Shown here: positions 20,966 to 27,802 of the stretch, one piece after another
Layout: each line of letters begins with the position of its first letter
Numbering within the stretch: the first letter of the stretch is position 1
Assembly (NCBI GenBank): GCA_020852475.1
Contig: JADZAR010000086.1
Location: 1 to 32,630, forward strand
Reading direction: 5' to 3'
DNA length: 32,630 bases
Source: Nitrosomonas sp.
Lineage (GTDB): Bacteria > Pseudomonadota > Gammaproteobacteria > Burkholderiales > Nitrosomonadaceae
Position numbers and translations under genes: made by a program
The notes under the pieces: generated by a model
Seen by the model: only the letters and a program-made list of their open reading frames with translations
Databases searched by the model: none
What the model was told of the DNA's origin: nothing

Positions 20966-22225
20966 ATGCGTTTATCTGATCTCAAACATCTTCATGTAAC
21001 TGAACTTGTCAAAATGGCAACCGCCAATGAAATAGACGGCGCCAACCGAATGCGAAAACAGGATTTGATTTTTGCATTACTGAAAAATCAGGCAAAAAAG
21101 GGCGAAAGTATATATGGCCACGGTACACTCGAAGTCTTACAGGATGGTTTCGGTTTTTTACGCTCGCCAGACACATCTTATCTGGCCGGCCCTGATGACA
21201 TTTACATTTCGCCGAGTCAAATCAGACGTTTCAACCTGCACACAGGTGACTCAATCGATGGTGAAATTCGCCCCCCAAAAGATGGAGAACGCTATTTTGC
21301 ACTGGTAAAAGTTGACAAGGTCAATAACGAATCACCAGAAATCTCCAAAAATAAAATTCTTTTCGAAAACCTAACACCCCTGTTTCCCACGGAACCGCTA
21401 AAACTTGAGCGTGATATTAAAGCCGAAGAAAATGTCACCGGACGTGTTATTGATTTGATCGCACCCATCGGCAAAGGACAGCGCGGCTTACTTGTGGCCA
21501 GTCCGAAATCAGGAAAAACAGTCATGCTGCAACATATCGCACATTCCATCGCAGCTAACTATCCTGAAGTAATTCTGATAGTTTTGCTTATTGATGAACG
21601 GCCCGAAGAAGTTACCGACATGATTAGATCAGTCAGAGGAGAGGTTATTTCATCAACATTTGATGAAGCGGCTATGAGACATGTTCAGGTAGCGGATATG
21701 GTCATAGAAAAGGCCAAGCGTCTGGTAGAACATAAAAAAGATGTTGTCATTCTACTGGATTCCATTACGCGCCTGGCACGCGCCTATAACACCGTAGCAC
21801 CCGCTTCCGGTAAAGTACTGACTGGCGGGGTTGATGCAAATGCCTTGCAGCGTCCAAAACGTTTTTTCGGAGCTGCTCGCAACATCGAGGAAGGCGGATC
21901 ACTAACAATTATAGCCACGGCACTTATTGATACCGGATCACGGATGGATGACGTCATCTATGAGGAGTTTAAAGGAACCGGAAACATGGAGATCCATCTG
22001 GATCGACGCATGGCCGAGAAAAGGATTTACCCCGCGATCAACGTCAACCGCTCTGGAACACGCAGAGAAGAGTTACTGATTGATTCCGATGTGTTGCAAA
22101 AAATATGGGTGCTACGCAAATTACTTCACCCCATGGATGATATGGATGCAATGGCTTTTCTTCTGGATAAAATTAAAGCAACTAAAAATAATTCCGACTT
22201 TTTTGACTCTATGCGTAGAATATAG
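20966..22225 (+). CDS. rho: Transcription termination factor Rho
   Basis: A hexameric RNA-dependent ATPase/translocase that ends transcription. The 419-aa protein has the N-terminal Rho domain (1-45), a cold-shock-like RNA-binding domain (about 50-118, [13 protein letters not shown]), the P-loop ASPKSGKT (178-185), and the downstream [13 protein letters not shown] and [11 protein letters not shown] blocks. Full length and no insertion. The gene is followed at 59 bp by the tRNA operon. Confidence 0.98.
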   Translation: MRLSDLKHLHVTELVKMATANEIDGANRMRKQDLIFALLKNQAKKGESIYGHGTLEVLQDGFGFLRSPDTSYLAGPDDIYISPSQIRRFNLHTGDSIDGEIRPPKDGERYFALVKVDKVNNESPEISKNKILFENLTPLFPTEPLKLERDIKAEENVTGRVIDLIAPIGKGQRGLLVASPKSGKTVMLQHIAHSIAANYPEVILIVLLIDERPEEVTDMIRSVRGEVISSTFDEAAMRHVQVADMVIEKAKRLVEHKKDVVILLDSITRLARAYNTVAPASGKVLTGGVDANALQRPKRFFGAARNIEEGGSLTIIATALIDTGSRMDDVIYEEFKGTGNMEIHLDRRMAEKRIYPAINVNRSGTRREELLIDSDVLQKIWVLRKLLHPMDDMDAMAFLLDKIKATKNNSDFFDSMRRI

Positions 22226-22244
22226 AATATTAGTTAGTTTAAAA

Positions 22245-22273
22245 TTGACGTCAGTCGTATAAAAGAGTATAGT
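22245..22273 (+). promoter_or_regulatory. Sigma70-type promoter of the Pro-Arg-His tRNA operon
   Basis: TTGACG (22245-22250), a 17-nt spacer and TATAGT (22268-22273), each one mismatch from consensus. It lies 11 bp before tRNA-Pro and is followed by a partly GC discriminator (TTCGGC), as seen at growth-rate-controlled stable-RNA promoters. Confidence 0.75.
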
Positions 22274-22284
22274 TTCGGCTTTTT

Positions 22285-22361
22285 CGGGGTGTAGCGTAGT
22301 CTGGTAGCGCGCCTGGTTTGGGACCAGGATGTCGGGAGTTCGAATCTCTCCACCCCGACCA
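22285..22361 (+). tRNA. tRNA-Pro(UGG)
   Basis: A complete 77-nt cloverleaf. Acceptor CGGGGTG (22285-22291) pairs with CACCCCG (22351-22357); discriminator A and encoded CCA follow. Anticodon stem CCTGG/CCAGG encloses loop TTTGGGA with anticodon TGG. First tRNA of a three-tRNA cluster. Confidence 0.97.
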
Positions 22362-22399
22362 ATTATACAGCTCTAAATATTTAGGGCATGCTCGACATA

Positions 22400-22476
22400 G
22401 TGCCCGTAGCTCAATCGGATAGAGCACCAGCCTTCTAAGCTGGGGGTTACAGGTTCGATCCCTGTCGGGCACGCCA
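22400..22476 (+). tRNA. tRNA-Arg(UCU)
   Basis: A complete 77-nt cloverleaf. Acceptor GTGCCCG (22400-22406) pairs with CGGGCAC (22466-22472); discriminator G and encoded CCA follow. The anticodon loop CTTCTAA gives TCT, reading AGA/AGG. It lies 38 bp after tRNA-Pro. Confidence 0.97.
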
Positions 22477-22579
22477 TCAAATCAATTAAGTCTGCTTATT
22501 GTATTGGCTGACTTTCTAATTAGAACTTTAAACGCTGTAAATGCAGAACAGATTGCTAATAAAACAATCAATGGTAAAT

Positions 22580-22656
22580 GGTGGCTGTAGCTCAGCTGGT
22601 AGAGTCCCGGATTGTGATTCCGGTTGTCGTGGGTTCGAGTCCCATCAGCCACCCCA
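22580..22656 (+). tRNA. tRNA-His(GUG)
   Basis: A complete cloverleaf. Acceptor GTGGCTG (22581-22587) pairs with CAGCCAC (22646-22652); the extra G-1 at 22580 faces discriminator C at 22653, the identity feature of tRNA-His. CCA is encoded (22654-22656). Loop TTGTGAT gives anticodon GTG. It is the last recognisable core gene before the accessory region. Confidence 0.97.
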
Positions 22657-22662
22657 ACAAAT

Positions 22663-22702
22663 AATATTAGATCGCGCGAGGAACAAGTCGCGATCTAATA
22701 TT
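22663..22702 (+). repeat. Perfect 14-bp inverted repeat after tRNA-His
   Basis: AATATTAGATCGCG (22663-22676) and CGCGATCTAATATT (22689-22702) are exact reverse complements around a 12-nt loop. It starts 6 nt after the tRNA CCA. The position suggests an end-of-transcript structure for the tRNA operon, but no T-run follows, so it is not a standard terminator. It could serve as an RNA-processing barrier or a protein-binding palindrome. Confidence 0.7.
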
Positions 22703-23136
22703 CGTTATAAAATACAGCGATATACTGCATTCATACCTGGATTAAAAAAGCCCAAACCAATATGAAGCAGAAGCACCAAAATCGATAAAAGCAGCTTAAC
22801 TGATGTGTCCGGTTTTACTTTGACCAAATCACTTCTTTGTTCTCTCCGCTTAGATGCTGCTTCCCCTCCTTCTACCAATGCTAAAAATTAACCGCCTGAT
22901 AAATCAGCACGTAATTCTTTGATTTTTATCGTCAAAAGAATACAAACCACAAACAAATTTGCGGACTTCACTCTTGCATGATGTTAGGGATGGAGAGAAT
23001 ATTGTCGTAAAGAGAGAAAAAGTGAATGAACTCGTGGAGTTTCTTGAAACCTCGAAGTCCACAAGAATCCACATGAATCCTCGTAAACACGCGGAAGTAG
23101 GCGAAAAAAACCAACCGGATAAAGGGGTTAGTCTTT

Positions 23137-23154
23137 GACGGCGGGAATCGAACC
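23137..23154 (-). other. tRNA/tmRNA 3'-end-like fragment, possible attachment-site remnant
   Basis: On the minus strand this reads GGTTCGATTCCCGCCGTC. The first 16 nt equal the T-loop and 3' stem found at the 3' end of many bacterial tmRNA and some tRNA genes, and no tRNA can be folded around it. Such orphan pieces are typical of the far attachment site of islands integrated in tRNA or tmRNA genes. It carries no CCA and matches none of the tRNAs in this window, so the assignment is tentative. Confidence 0.35.
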
Positions 23155-23217
23155 GAATCCCTAGAAGCCTTTATCTAAAGTATTTTCTAATTATATTTTT
23201 TAGTACGATTTTTACAA

Positions 23218-23238
23218 ATACCCCCAATAATACCCCCA
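23218..23238. repeat. Two direct repeats ATACCCCCA, 12-nt period
   Basis: ATACCCCCA occurs at 23218-23226 and 23230-23238. Similar GGGGGTA pairs are often found beside attachment sites of tRNA-targeting tyrosine-recombinase elements. The pair lies about 65 bp from the tRNA-like fragment, on the island side. Confidence 0.45.
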
Positions 23239-23263
23239 GTGTGTTTGGATGATCTTGGACTTT

Positions 23264-23587
23264 CTATGCCAACTCAACCGTATGAGCTTCAATTCCAACG
23301 TTGAGATGCGCACGGACAGCATCAAAAATAGCGGCGAGATTATCCATGGTTGGATTGCCTTTGGGCGATAACATACGGTGCAAGCTTTTGCTGGGTTTAT
23401 CAATCAGCGCGGCTAAGTGTTCAAATCCCACGGTGGCATTCACGAGATCGCGAAGGATAAGGCGCGCTGTTTCCGGTTCACCACTTAGAAACAAGGTTGC
23501 CGCTTCATCAAGAAGTGCCTTTGCAAATTCAGGATCGCGTTCGATGCGTTCAATAACTGTCTGCTTGAAATTTCGAGTTAGTGTCAT
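23264..23587 (-). CDS. Antitoxin with HTH domain, HigA-like / addiction-module antidote
   Basis: A 107-aa protein whose middle and C-terminal part (about 45-95) form an XRE-like helix-turn-helix (HLAALIDKPSKSLHRMLSPK), as in the putative addiction-module antidote family paired with RelE/HigB-like toxins. It would bind its toxin and its own promoter. It follows the toxin gene after 12 bp, the toxin-first order of HigBA systems. The frame is intact although the toxin is broken, so it may persist as an orphan antitoxin. Confidence 0.78.
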   Translation of the reverse strand: MTLTRNFKQTVIERIERDPEFAKALLDEAATLFLSGEPETARLILRDLVNATVGFEHLAALIDKPSKSLHRMLSPKGNPTMDNLAAIFDAVRAHLNVGIEAHTVELA

Positions 23588-23599
23588 GTGATTGTCTTC

Positions 23600-23950
23600 T
23601 CATTTTTCAGTTTTGTTCGTGACAGTCCTGGATTTCTTTCGCGTCTTGTATTCACGGTGCAAAATCTTTGCCCTGTCAATGTCTTTCTGTTGTCCGCGCT
23701 TGGTACCGCCACCGAACAAGATGATAAGTGTGTCGCCATCCCTGGCAAGGTAAACACGGTAACCCGGCCCCCAGTTGATGACGTATTCTCCAATGCCGTC
23801 AAACCACTTTATGCTGGATGTATTTCCTAGCTCCAGGCGCAACTTAGCAGTAACAATTTTAGCGGCAGCTTATGGATCAAGGTTGTCAAACCATGCCTTG
23901 TATGGATTTGAGCCATCCAGGCAAATATATTCTTCAACTTTGATTTTTAT
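23600..23950 (-). pseudogene. RelE/ParE-superfamily (HigB-like) toxin, broken by a nonsense codon and lacking a start
   Basis: Read in one frame on the minus strand from 23950, the sequence gives IKIKVEEYICLDGSNPYKAW, continues to a TAA at 23872-23870 (codon 27), and then runs on in the same frame as AAAKIVTAKLRLELGNTSSI and further through WGPGYRVYLARDGD to the stop at 23600. Together this is a full-length HigB-like mRNA-interferase. Two lesions are visible: the premature TAA (CAA would restore it) and an ATA where an ATG is expected, with no ATG/GTG/TTG upstream before a stop. A truncated product could start at TTG (23842; 80 aa) but would lack the first strand and helix. The antitoxin gene downstream is intact. 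Confidence 0.82.
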
Positions 23951-24312
23951 GATTAAATAGTAACGTATAAGTGACTATTATTCAAGCGCAGGATAGGTGC
24001 AGTATTTCAACATGGCGTGGCTGGTGATGTTGAATTTTCCACGCAGTCACAGGAACAGGACTTGCAGGAAAACTTGCGAGTCCCGTGCTTTTGCTAGCGC
24101 AGATGTGTCTTACAGAGCGTCGAAAGGAAAATTTATCATTAGTCGCTTGCAGACGACGACTGTAGAATTAATAATTAGCTAATTGCTTATAAATATTAAA
24201 TTACAAATATATTTTTTATTGTTTCGCCAGAAATTACTCTCCATGGCTGATTCAGTCCGCTGAATTAATAGGAAAATGCTCAAATCGGGCACTGACTTAT
24301 AAGCTCCCCACA
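23951..24312. other. AT-rich intergenic region with an 11-bp hairpin and a 12-bp palindrome
   Basis: About 360 bp without a supported gene, between the broken toxin and the repeat protein. At 24058-24083 GGACTTGCAGG and CTTGCGAGTCC form an 11-bp RNA stem (two G-U pairs) closed by AAAA. At 24173-24184 AATTAGCTAATT is a perfect palindrome. Neither is a clear terminator. The rest is AT-rich. Confidence 0.45.
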
Positions 24313-24618
24313 TTAATATCCGGGAAATCCAAAATCATTATCCGGTAAAGTGATTGCAGGCGGATTGGTTGCGTATGGATTATTGGCTGAATCTGGCGAG
24401 TATCTGCTGCCATATCGCCCGTAAGGATTATTTATGGAATCAGGTGAATACCTGCTTCCATATCGGCCATAGGGGTTGCTGACGGAATCGGGGTCATAGC
24501 GATTATTGCTGAGTGTTCCAAGATATTTACCGGTTTGCGGATCAATCAGAATGGGTGGACCGGATTGTGCTGAAGCTGTCAGTAGAATCAATCCTAGTGC
24601 CAGGATAATTCTTTTCAT
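24313..24618 (-). CDS. Small exported protein with 16-residue tandem repeats
   Basis: A 101-aa protein with a signal peptide (residues 1-18, MKRIILALGLILLTASAQ) and then a Tyr/Asn/Pro-rich repeat: period 16, units beginning DPDSVSNPYGRYGSRY (42-57), SPDSINNPYGRYGSRY (58-73) and a degenerate SPDSANNPYATNPPAI (74-89). Short proteins with PDSxxNPYG repeats recur in proteobacterial genomes as hypothetical proteins; I know of no function. Export to the periplasm or surface is likely. The ATG has a strong GAGGTGAC ribosome-binding site. It is transcribed alone; the upstream 326-aa gene ends 75 bp away. Confidence 0.8.
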   Translation of the reverse strand: MKRIILALGLILLTASAQSGPPILIDPQTGKYLGTLSNNRYDPDSVSNPYGRYGSRYSPDSINNPYGRYGSRYSPDSANNPYATNPPAITLPDNDFGFPGY

Positions 24619-24693
24619 GGTGTCACCTCGGTGCTGTTAATAAAATTCAAAATGATGTGTTTGAGCAAGCGCCCTACTGAATACAAAGTTTCA

Positions 24694-25674
24694 TCAGAAT
24701 TCGCCCTCCCGGACTGTGTTTGCCCCTAAGTTCCTGATATGTGCAGGATTACACGATTCATTCTCTGGCAAAGGAGCTTCATTTTTCTTGATACCGATTG
24801 CTGCTATGCCATCAAGATTTGAAAGCCCAGGTTTCCCCGATAAAGCTGCTGCTTGCTCATCGTAATATTGAAACCAGGGTAGAGCCGCCTGTGCGTAATC
24901 CTTGGCAGTTGGCGCTTTAGTCGGCGGGTGATTGCCGGTTAATGCATGATAAATCTGCGAATTGATAATATGTACATAACAGCGTGAAAAGATTGCGGTA
25001 TTCCAGGCAGAAATGCCATGATAGTCTTTGTAAATTTCCTGACGCATCAATCCGCCAGGCGCAAGGCCCATGTTCACCGGCAAGGTTTCATTCACGGTGC
25101 TGCGGCTGAACTTGATTTCACTGTTTCGGATTGCCAAAAGCTGTTGATATGCTTCCCACTTCATAGGGTAGGCGATGATCTGTATGCCGCCATGTTCGGC
25201 TGCGCCGGTCAGTTGTTCCTCGGCGGTATACCCATCGCCTAGCGGCATTGCAACAAACTGTCTGATTTTACCCTTGGAAATGCAAAAACCATCCAGCCAG
25301 GGCTGTTTTGGAATTATGAGATAATCCTGTGGGTTTGCGTGAAGCTGATTTGACCAGGAATCGCCGGTTACAGCATTTATTTTTCCAGCGGCAAGCTTGA
25401 TAGCAAAAGGATAATCAGAGTTGAAATTGATCCACATTGCTTCAGCCTGATGCATGGGAAAAAAGATACCACCGTGTGTTTCCCAGTCTTTGGGTAAACA
25501 TTCTCCCAAATCGTCAACATGCATCAGCGGAAATTTTCCCAGACCTGGTGGAAGCGGGTATGCTTTATTGTCGTCAGGCAGGCGCAGGGTGCGCTGAAAT
25601 TCAATCGCGCAACGTGCATCGGGGTGAATTTCAGGAAAGCTGAAAACAAGCTGATTTTGAATAAGTTCGATCAT
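24694..25674 (-). CDS. Conserved uncharacterised protein paired with an XRE regulator
   Basis: A 326-aa soluble protein with no signal peptide, membrane segment or catalytic motif that I can name. Distinct blocks are HPDARCAIEFQRTLRLP (17-33), AAGKINAVTG (95-104), QPWLDGF (124-130), IRQFVAMPLGDGYTAEEQL (137-155) and APGGLMRQEIY (205-215). I recall similar hypothetical proteins in actinobacteria, which would suggest wide horizontal spread, but no search was run. It lies 19 bp after the XRE regulator, with an AAAGGA ribosome-binding site, so the two form one unit controlled by the palindromic promoter upstream. The regulator-plus-effector layout recalls stress or defence modules, yet no activity can be assigned. 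Confidence 0.8.
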   Translation of the reverse strand: MIELIQNQLVFSFPEIHPDARCAIEFQRTLRLPDDNKAYPLPPGLGKFPLMHVDDLGECLPKDWETHGGIFFPMHQAEAMWINFNSDYPFAIKLAAGKINAVTGDSWSNQLHANPQDYLIIPKQPWLDGFCISKGKIRQFVAMPLGDGYTAEEQLTGAAEHGGIQIIAYPMKWEAYQQLLAIRNSEIKFSRSTVNETLPVNMGLAPGGLMRQEIYKDYHGISAWNTAIFSRCYVHIINSQIYHALTGNHPPTKAPTAKDYAQAALPWFQYYDEQAAALSGKPGLSNLDGIAAIGIKKNEAPLPENESCNPAHIRNLGANTVREGEF

Positions 25675-25693
25675 AAGCGTTTATCCTTTCATG

Positions 25694-26044
25694 TCACCAA
25701 TCACCATCGCGTATTTCACGGACAACACGTAATACCGCTTTATCAGGGGCATTTTTTAATTGTCGGATAAGTTCGGCAAATAATTGGGGCCTTTGTTTAA
25801 TGATATCCTGAAGCTCCTTTGACACTTTTCCGGCCATGGCCAGCAAGACATCCGCATCGATGCTCAAATCCTGGGCTAACTTGCAGATAGTCGCCTCCGA
25901 TGGCGGTGCAACTTCATCCCGCTCGATCTTGCTTAAATAAGCAGGCTCCACGCCTATACGTTGGGCCGTTTGGCGTAGTGAATATTTTTTGTCTTTCTCG
26001 CATAAGTTACTGCGAGTCTGTCGTATGTAATTTCCAAATGTCAT
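25694..26044 (-). CDS. XRE-family transcriptional regulator
   Basis: A 116-aa DNA-binding protein with a Cro/CI helix-turn-helix at about residues 22-42 (SLRQTAQRIGVEPAYLSKIE) followed by a helical tail probably used for dimerisation. The start is taken as ATG at 26044. The frame could open at GTG 26062, but the six extra codons would be the operator itself, and the predicted transcript starts inside it. With the ATG start the mRNA has almost no leader. A palindrome over the -10 box implies autorepression. It is followed by the 326-aa gene (19 bp). Confidence 0.87.
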   Translation of the reverse strand: MTFGNYIRQTRSNLCEKDKKYSLRQTAQRIGVEPAYLSKIERDEVAPPSEATICKLAQDLSIDADVLLAMAGKVSKELQDIIKQRPQLFAELIRQLKNAPDKAVLRVVREIRDGDW

Positions 26045-26064
26045 GTGTACTACATAGTACACAT
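26043..26064. promoter_or_regulatory. 22-bp palindromic operator at the XRE start
   Basis: Arms ATGTGTACTA and TAGTACACAT are perfect 10-bp reverse complements around a 2-bp CA centre. The site covers the predicted -10 box and its last bases are part of the regulator's ATG. A dimeric XRE protein bound here would block RNA polymerase, so this is the likely autoregulatory operator. Confidence 0.75.
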
Positions 26065-26081
26065 AATAAATTTAATGTCAA
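26054..26081 (-). promoter_or_regulatory. Promoter of the XRE/326-aa unit, predicted leaderless
   Basis: On the minus strand a perfect -35 TTGACA (26081-26076), a 16-nt spacer and TACTAT (26059-26054, 4 of 6). Transcription would begin near 26047, only about 3 nt before the ATG at 26044. No Shine-Dalgarno sequence is present or possible in that space, which predicts a leaderless mRNA. Confidence 0.65.
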
Positions 26082-26208
26082 AGACTCTTTTTTCAAAGAC
26101 TTCTTCCCATGCGGAAATTAAATTGATTGCAACGTGATCGAATTAATAATTCTTTGATATCGAAGCGTTTATTGACACAATCGCCCGTTGGACTGTGAAA
26201 TGCAAAGT

Positions 26209-27318
26209 CTATTGTTTTTCAGTCTGATTTATACGCTGCATCTGTTGCGCAACTGCTGTTACCAGTTCATCGAAAGTGGGCGGTTTAGATTGTGATGATT
26301 TTGCCAAACTGTGAATAATTTCACCTTGCCGCTGACAAGCAACCTCGCCGTAGCTCAGGAAAGTCGTTAATACCTTTTCATGGCCGAGATTCTGGCTCCA
26401 GGCTTTGAACTGTTCAGGCGTTTTGCAAACTTCTTCACCAAGCCGAACGAGCGTATTTCTGAAGCTATGCGGGTTGAAATACGGCAATCCTGCATCAATA
26501 AAGGCTTTTTTGAATATGGTGCGTATTGGTGTTGCGTTGCTCCAGTGCTTGCGATCAAGTCCGTCAGCTGAAAACTGCCTGGATGAACCGAGTGCAACAC
26601 GAGTTGCAGGAAATAGCGGATCATCATTACTCCAGAGTTTTGCTTCCCGCAGATATGTCACCCATACGCCGACAATTTCCCTAATTTCGTCGCCGACCGG
26701 AAAAAAGAACGTGTTAAAGGTTTTACTGAACTTAGTGTTCACGTCACGCGCATCCTGATTGACGCAGTTTTCTATCAAATCGACATGCTTCAGCTTCATT
26801 GATGCAATGGCGCTATCCCGCGCTCCGGTCAACAATGTAAATGCGATCAAAGCGCGGTTACGTTTTTCGATATCCGTTTGATGCGGCATGATGCTGATCA
26901 CATGCTTGATTTGCTCCAGTGTCGGTGCTTTTTGCTCTCGTTGTGTTGTGGCAATGCGCGTATCTTTGTCGGATAGGTTGAAATACTCGGCATCGGAATG
27001 CTGTAGACGCGATTTATAACCGGACTGCCATGCCAGCCATTGAAAAAAACGCTTGAGTTGTGACAATGTCGTGTGCAAGGTTGCTTTACTGAGTCTATCG
27101 CCGGATTGATGTGCTTTTTGTTCAGCCAAGCATTTCTTGAATGCAATTGCCTGCTCATAGTGAAAAGCCTTGAAGTCTTTATGTTTGGTATAGTCTTCAA
27201 ACCGTGCCAGCGCTTTTGCGGCTGCATCGACAGTCGTTTCGCTATTGCGCATCGCTTCTTTCAAATAAGCAAAGTATTTGCGTTTGATTCGTTCATTTTC
27301 GGCATTGTATTTTGACAT
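26209..27318 (-). CDS. Tyrosine recombinase / site-specific integrase
   Basis: A 369-aa phage-type integrase with an N-terminal SAM-like core-binding domain (about 10-115) and a catalytic domain (about 130-335). Catalytic residues are visible: R167 (TGARDS), H284 and R287 (HSFRN), H313 (LGHEKV) and the nucleophile Y323 (FLSYGE). All are present, so it should be active. It is the last gene of a tightly spaced cassette after the AlpA-like, DUF1376-like and HTH/zinc genes; the gap to the latter is 6 nt, with AAGGGAG as ribosome-binding site. It is not beside a tRNA gene, so its attachment site is not obvious. Confidence 0.93.
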   Translation of the reverse strand: MSKYNAENERIKRKYFAYLKEAMRNSETTVDAAAKALARFEDYTKHKDFKAFHYEQAIAFKKCLAEQKAHQSGDRLSKATLHTTLSQLKRFFQWLAWQSGYKSRLQHSDAEYFNLSDKDTRIATTQREQKAPTLEQIKHVISIMPHQTDIEKRNRALIAFTLLTGARDSAIASMKLKHVDLIENCVNQDARDVNTKFSKTFNTFFFPVGDEIREIVGVWVTYLREAKLWSNDDPLFPATRVALGSSRQFSADGLDRKHWSNATPIRTIFKKAFIDAGLPYFNPHSFRNTLVRLGEEVCKTPEQFKAWSQNLGHEKVLTTFLSYGEVACQRQGEIIHSLAKSSQSKPPTFDELVTAVAQQMQRINQTEKQ

Positions 27319-27324
27319 GTTGCA

Positions 27325-27797
27325 CTACTCCCTTTTCAAGTCACTGTTTACGCTGGATTGATTACTATCAATTATGTGCTCCAGTGCTTGCGGCAGTGAG
27401 ATACTCAATTTCCCACTTATTTGCTCTAGTGTCGATAAACTGACACGCCGGTTCATAATATTGTCGCAATCCGGGCAAATGGCTTCCAGATTTCCGATTG
27501 TCTCCGTGATAATCCGGCAATCGGCCATATCGCCAGCAGGCTTCCTGGGTGCACGGCAACGGACACAGTACAGTTCATCCGGTTTGCATTTCCGTTTGTT
27601 TTTCTTGCGCCTTGCTTGATGAAATGCGACAAGATCGCTGCCAAGAATCAGCATTGGTCGTTTGTCATTGAGCACCGGAAGCCCGGCTTTAATCCAAGCG
27701 CGCACCGTGCCTTTGAATACGCCAGTTCGGCGGCTTCTTCCACGGTGTAGTTACGATGGATTTTGGCTAGATTCGGATTGTGTATCCGTCTTGTCAT
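27325..27797 (-). pseudogene. HTH plus zinc-ribbon protein of the integrase cassette, 1-nt frameshift
   Basis: The downstream frame (27325-27705, 126 aa) starts mid-domain as RAWIKAGLPVLNDKRPMLIL. From an ATG at 27797 another frame reads MTRRIHNPNLAKIHRNYTVE then EAAEL. Adding one base at the CC run 27722-27723 joins them through GVFKGTV into a 157-aa protein with a MerR/excisionase-like helix-turn-helix (about 17-40) and a zinc ribbon made by CVRC and CPDC (Cys 78/81 and 108/111). The ATG at 27797 lies 5 nt after the upstream gene's stop, supporting it as the true start. Either the gene is disrupted or the sequence has a 1-base error. If real, only a GTG-initiated 126-aa product lacking half of the HTH could be made. 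Confidence 0.8.
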
Positions 27798-27802
27798 GAT
27801 GA

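Larger units (their letters stand above)
22657..23263. other. Gene-free junction between core chromosome and accessory region
   Basis: About 600 bp with no supported gene on either strand. It holds the 14-bp inverted repeat just after tRNA-His, the tRNA/tmRNA-like fragment and the ATACCCCCA repeats, each listed separately. The remaining sequence is AT-rich and shows no clear coding remnant. Confidence 0.5.

Noticed and set aside
22251..22472. Minus-strand open frame over tRNA-Pro and tRNA-Arg
   Set aside because: It is the antisense of two tRNAs; such frames are a known annotation artefact.
22541..22765. Open frame over tRNA-His
   Set aside because: It reads through an unambiguous tRNA gene and resembles no protein.
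23218..23238. The ATACCCCCA pair as a CRISPR remnant
   Set aside because: Repeats are only 9 nt with 3 nt between them, and no further copies or cas genes are present; no CRISPR array was found in the window.
23600..23842. The 80-aa frame as a complete functional toxin
   Set aside because: It starts at a TTG in the middle of the toxin fold; the upstream in-frame sequence clearly encodes the missing N-terminus.
26045..26062. GTG start for the XRE regulator six codons upstream
   Set aside because: Those codons are the operator palindrome and would lie upstream of the predicted transcription start.
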